DNA from: Carboxylicivirga linearis
GTDB taxonomy: Bacteria; Bacteroidota; Bacteroidia; Bacteroidales; Marinilabiliaceae
DNA length: 64,000 nucleotides
Assembly (NCBI RefSeq): GCF_018271995.1
Contig: NZ_JAGUCO010000012.1
Coordinates: 1 to 64,000, forward strand
Direction of reading: 5' to 3'
In this document: positions 63,776 through 64,000 of the stretch, piece by piece
Numbering within the stretch: the first letter of the stretch is position 1
How the letters are laid out: each line of letters begins with the position of its first letter
The notes under the pieces: generated by a model
Databases searched by the model: none
What the model was told of the DNA's origin: nothing
Seen by the model: the letters and a program-made list of their open reading frames with translations, nothing else
Translations under genes and position numbers: made by a program

Positions 63776-64000
63776 ATGAAGCAATCCATCCAAATAGAAA
63801 ACCTATCAACCGGTTATCGTTCCTCAAAAGGAGGTAAAGTTGTGGCATTTCAGCTAAATGCCGGGCTTAACAATGGCGAATTAACTTGTTTATTGGGAGC
63901 AAACGGAACCGGTAAAAGTACCTTGATCAAAACCATTAGCGGTTTCCTTAAATCGATAGAGGGTAGGGTTACCATTAATGGTTCTGCTATTGAAGCGATG
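63776..64000 (+). CDS. ABC transporter ATP-binding protein, BtuD-like (cut by window edge)
   Basis: Seventy-five residues are visible from the ATG at 63776. Walker A is GANGTGKST, and the start MKQSIQIENLSTGYRS is typical of cobalamin/iron-chelate transport ATPases. The gene runs off the right edge. It completes the BtuFCD set 14 bases after the permease gene. Confidence 0.9.
   Translation, partial: MKQSIQIENLSTGYRSSKGGKVVAFQLNAGLNNGELTCLLGANGTGKSTLIKTISGFLKSIEGRVTINGSAIEAM

Overview
The window comes from a member of the Bacteroidota, most likely a facultatively or strictly anaerobic, aquatic Bacteroidales/Marinilabiliales-type organism. The evidence is AT-rich DNA, many lipoproteins with short Cys lipoboxes, SusC-style TonB receptors with carboxypeptidase-regulatory N-domains, a type IX secretion C-terminal signal on a glycoside hydrolase, few Shine-Dalgarno sites, and promoters of the TAnnTTTG kind. 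No exact genus is claimed.

Layout. Positions 1-2500 are a decaying accessory tract: a gene tail with terminator, a small unknown gene, an attC-like hairpin, a gene interrupted by an in-frame TAG, and a frameshifted lipoprotein gene flanked by near-identical direct repeats. Positions 2600-7500 hold a secreted GH43 arabinanase-like enzyme and homoserine dehydrogenase. metY (7585-8880) follows, with a Met-rich leader peptide upstream. Positions 9400-28300 are mostly housekeeping: Na/Pi cotransporter, SIMPL protein, methyltransferase, MgtE, RsmA, two flippase-like membrane proteins, an HU/SPOR protein, a GT2 glycosyltransferase, RmuC, a KAS III enzyme, LpxH, two thioredoxin-fold lipoproteins lacking CxxC, and an acyl-CoA ligase. 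Positions 28400-36000 carry an orphan NarL-type regulator, small Cys-containing proteins, remnants of an ECF sigma gene and a thioredoxin gene, and a sigma/anti-sigma/TonB receptor signalling unit. Positions 36200-42100 encode an M3 dipeptidase, LipA, LipB and RecJ.

The most unusual region is 42536-49072. A Crp/Fnr regulator is divergent from a tight six-gene operon: octaheme cytochrome c (tetrathionate-reductase family), membrane cytochrome b, a rhodanese lipoprotein, a double-rhodanese lipoprotein, an outer-membrane porin and a second double-rhodanese exported protein. Five exported rhodanese domains, all with an active-site Cys, beside an octaheme enzyme suggest an envelope pathway joining electron transfer to sulfane-sulfur or sulfur-oxyanion chemistry. 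An FNR-like palindrome lies in the divergent promoter region.

Positions 49775-51531 hold a CAU tRNA followed by the wreck of a mobilizable element (MobC gene, truncated serine recombinase). From 51712 to the right edge there is a cobalamin-riboswitch-led run: BtuB-like receptor, CbiK-type chelatase lipoprotein, second TonB receptor, DUF4374 lipoprotein, PepSY membrane protein, second exported CbiK, then BtuF, BtuC and the start of BtuD. Both chelatases carry export signals, so metal insertion into or removal from tetrapyrroles may take place outside the cytoplasm.
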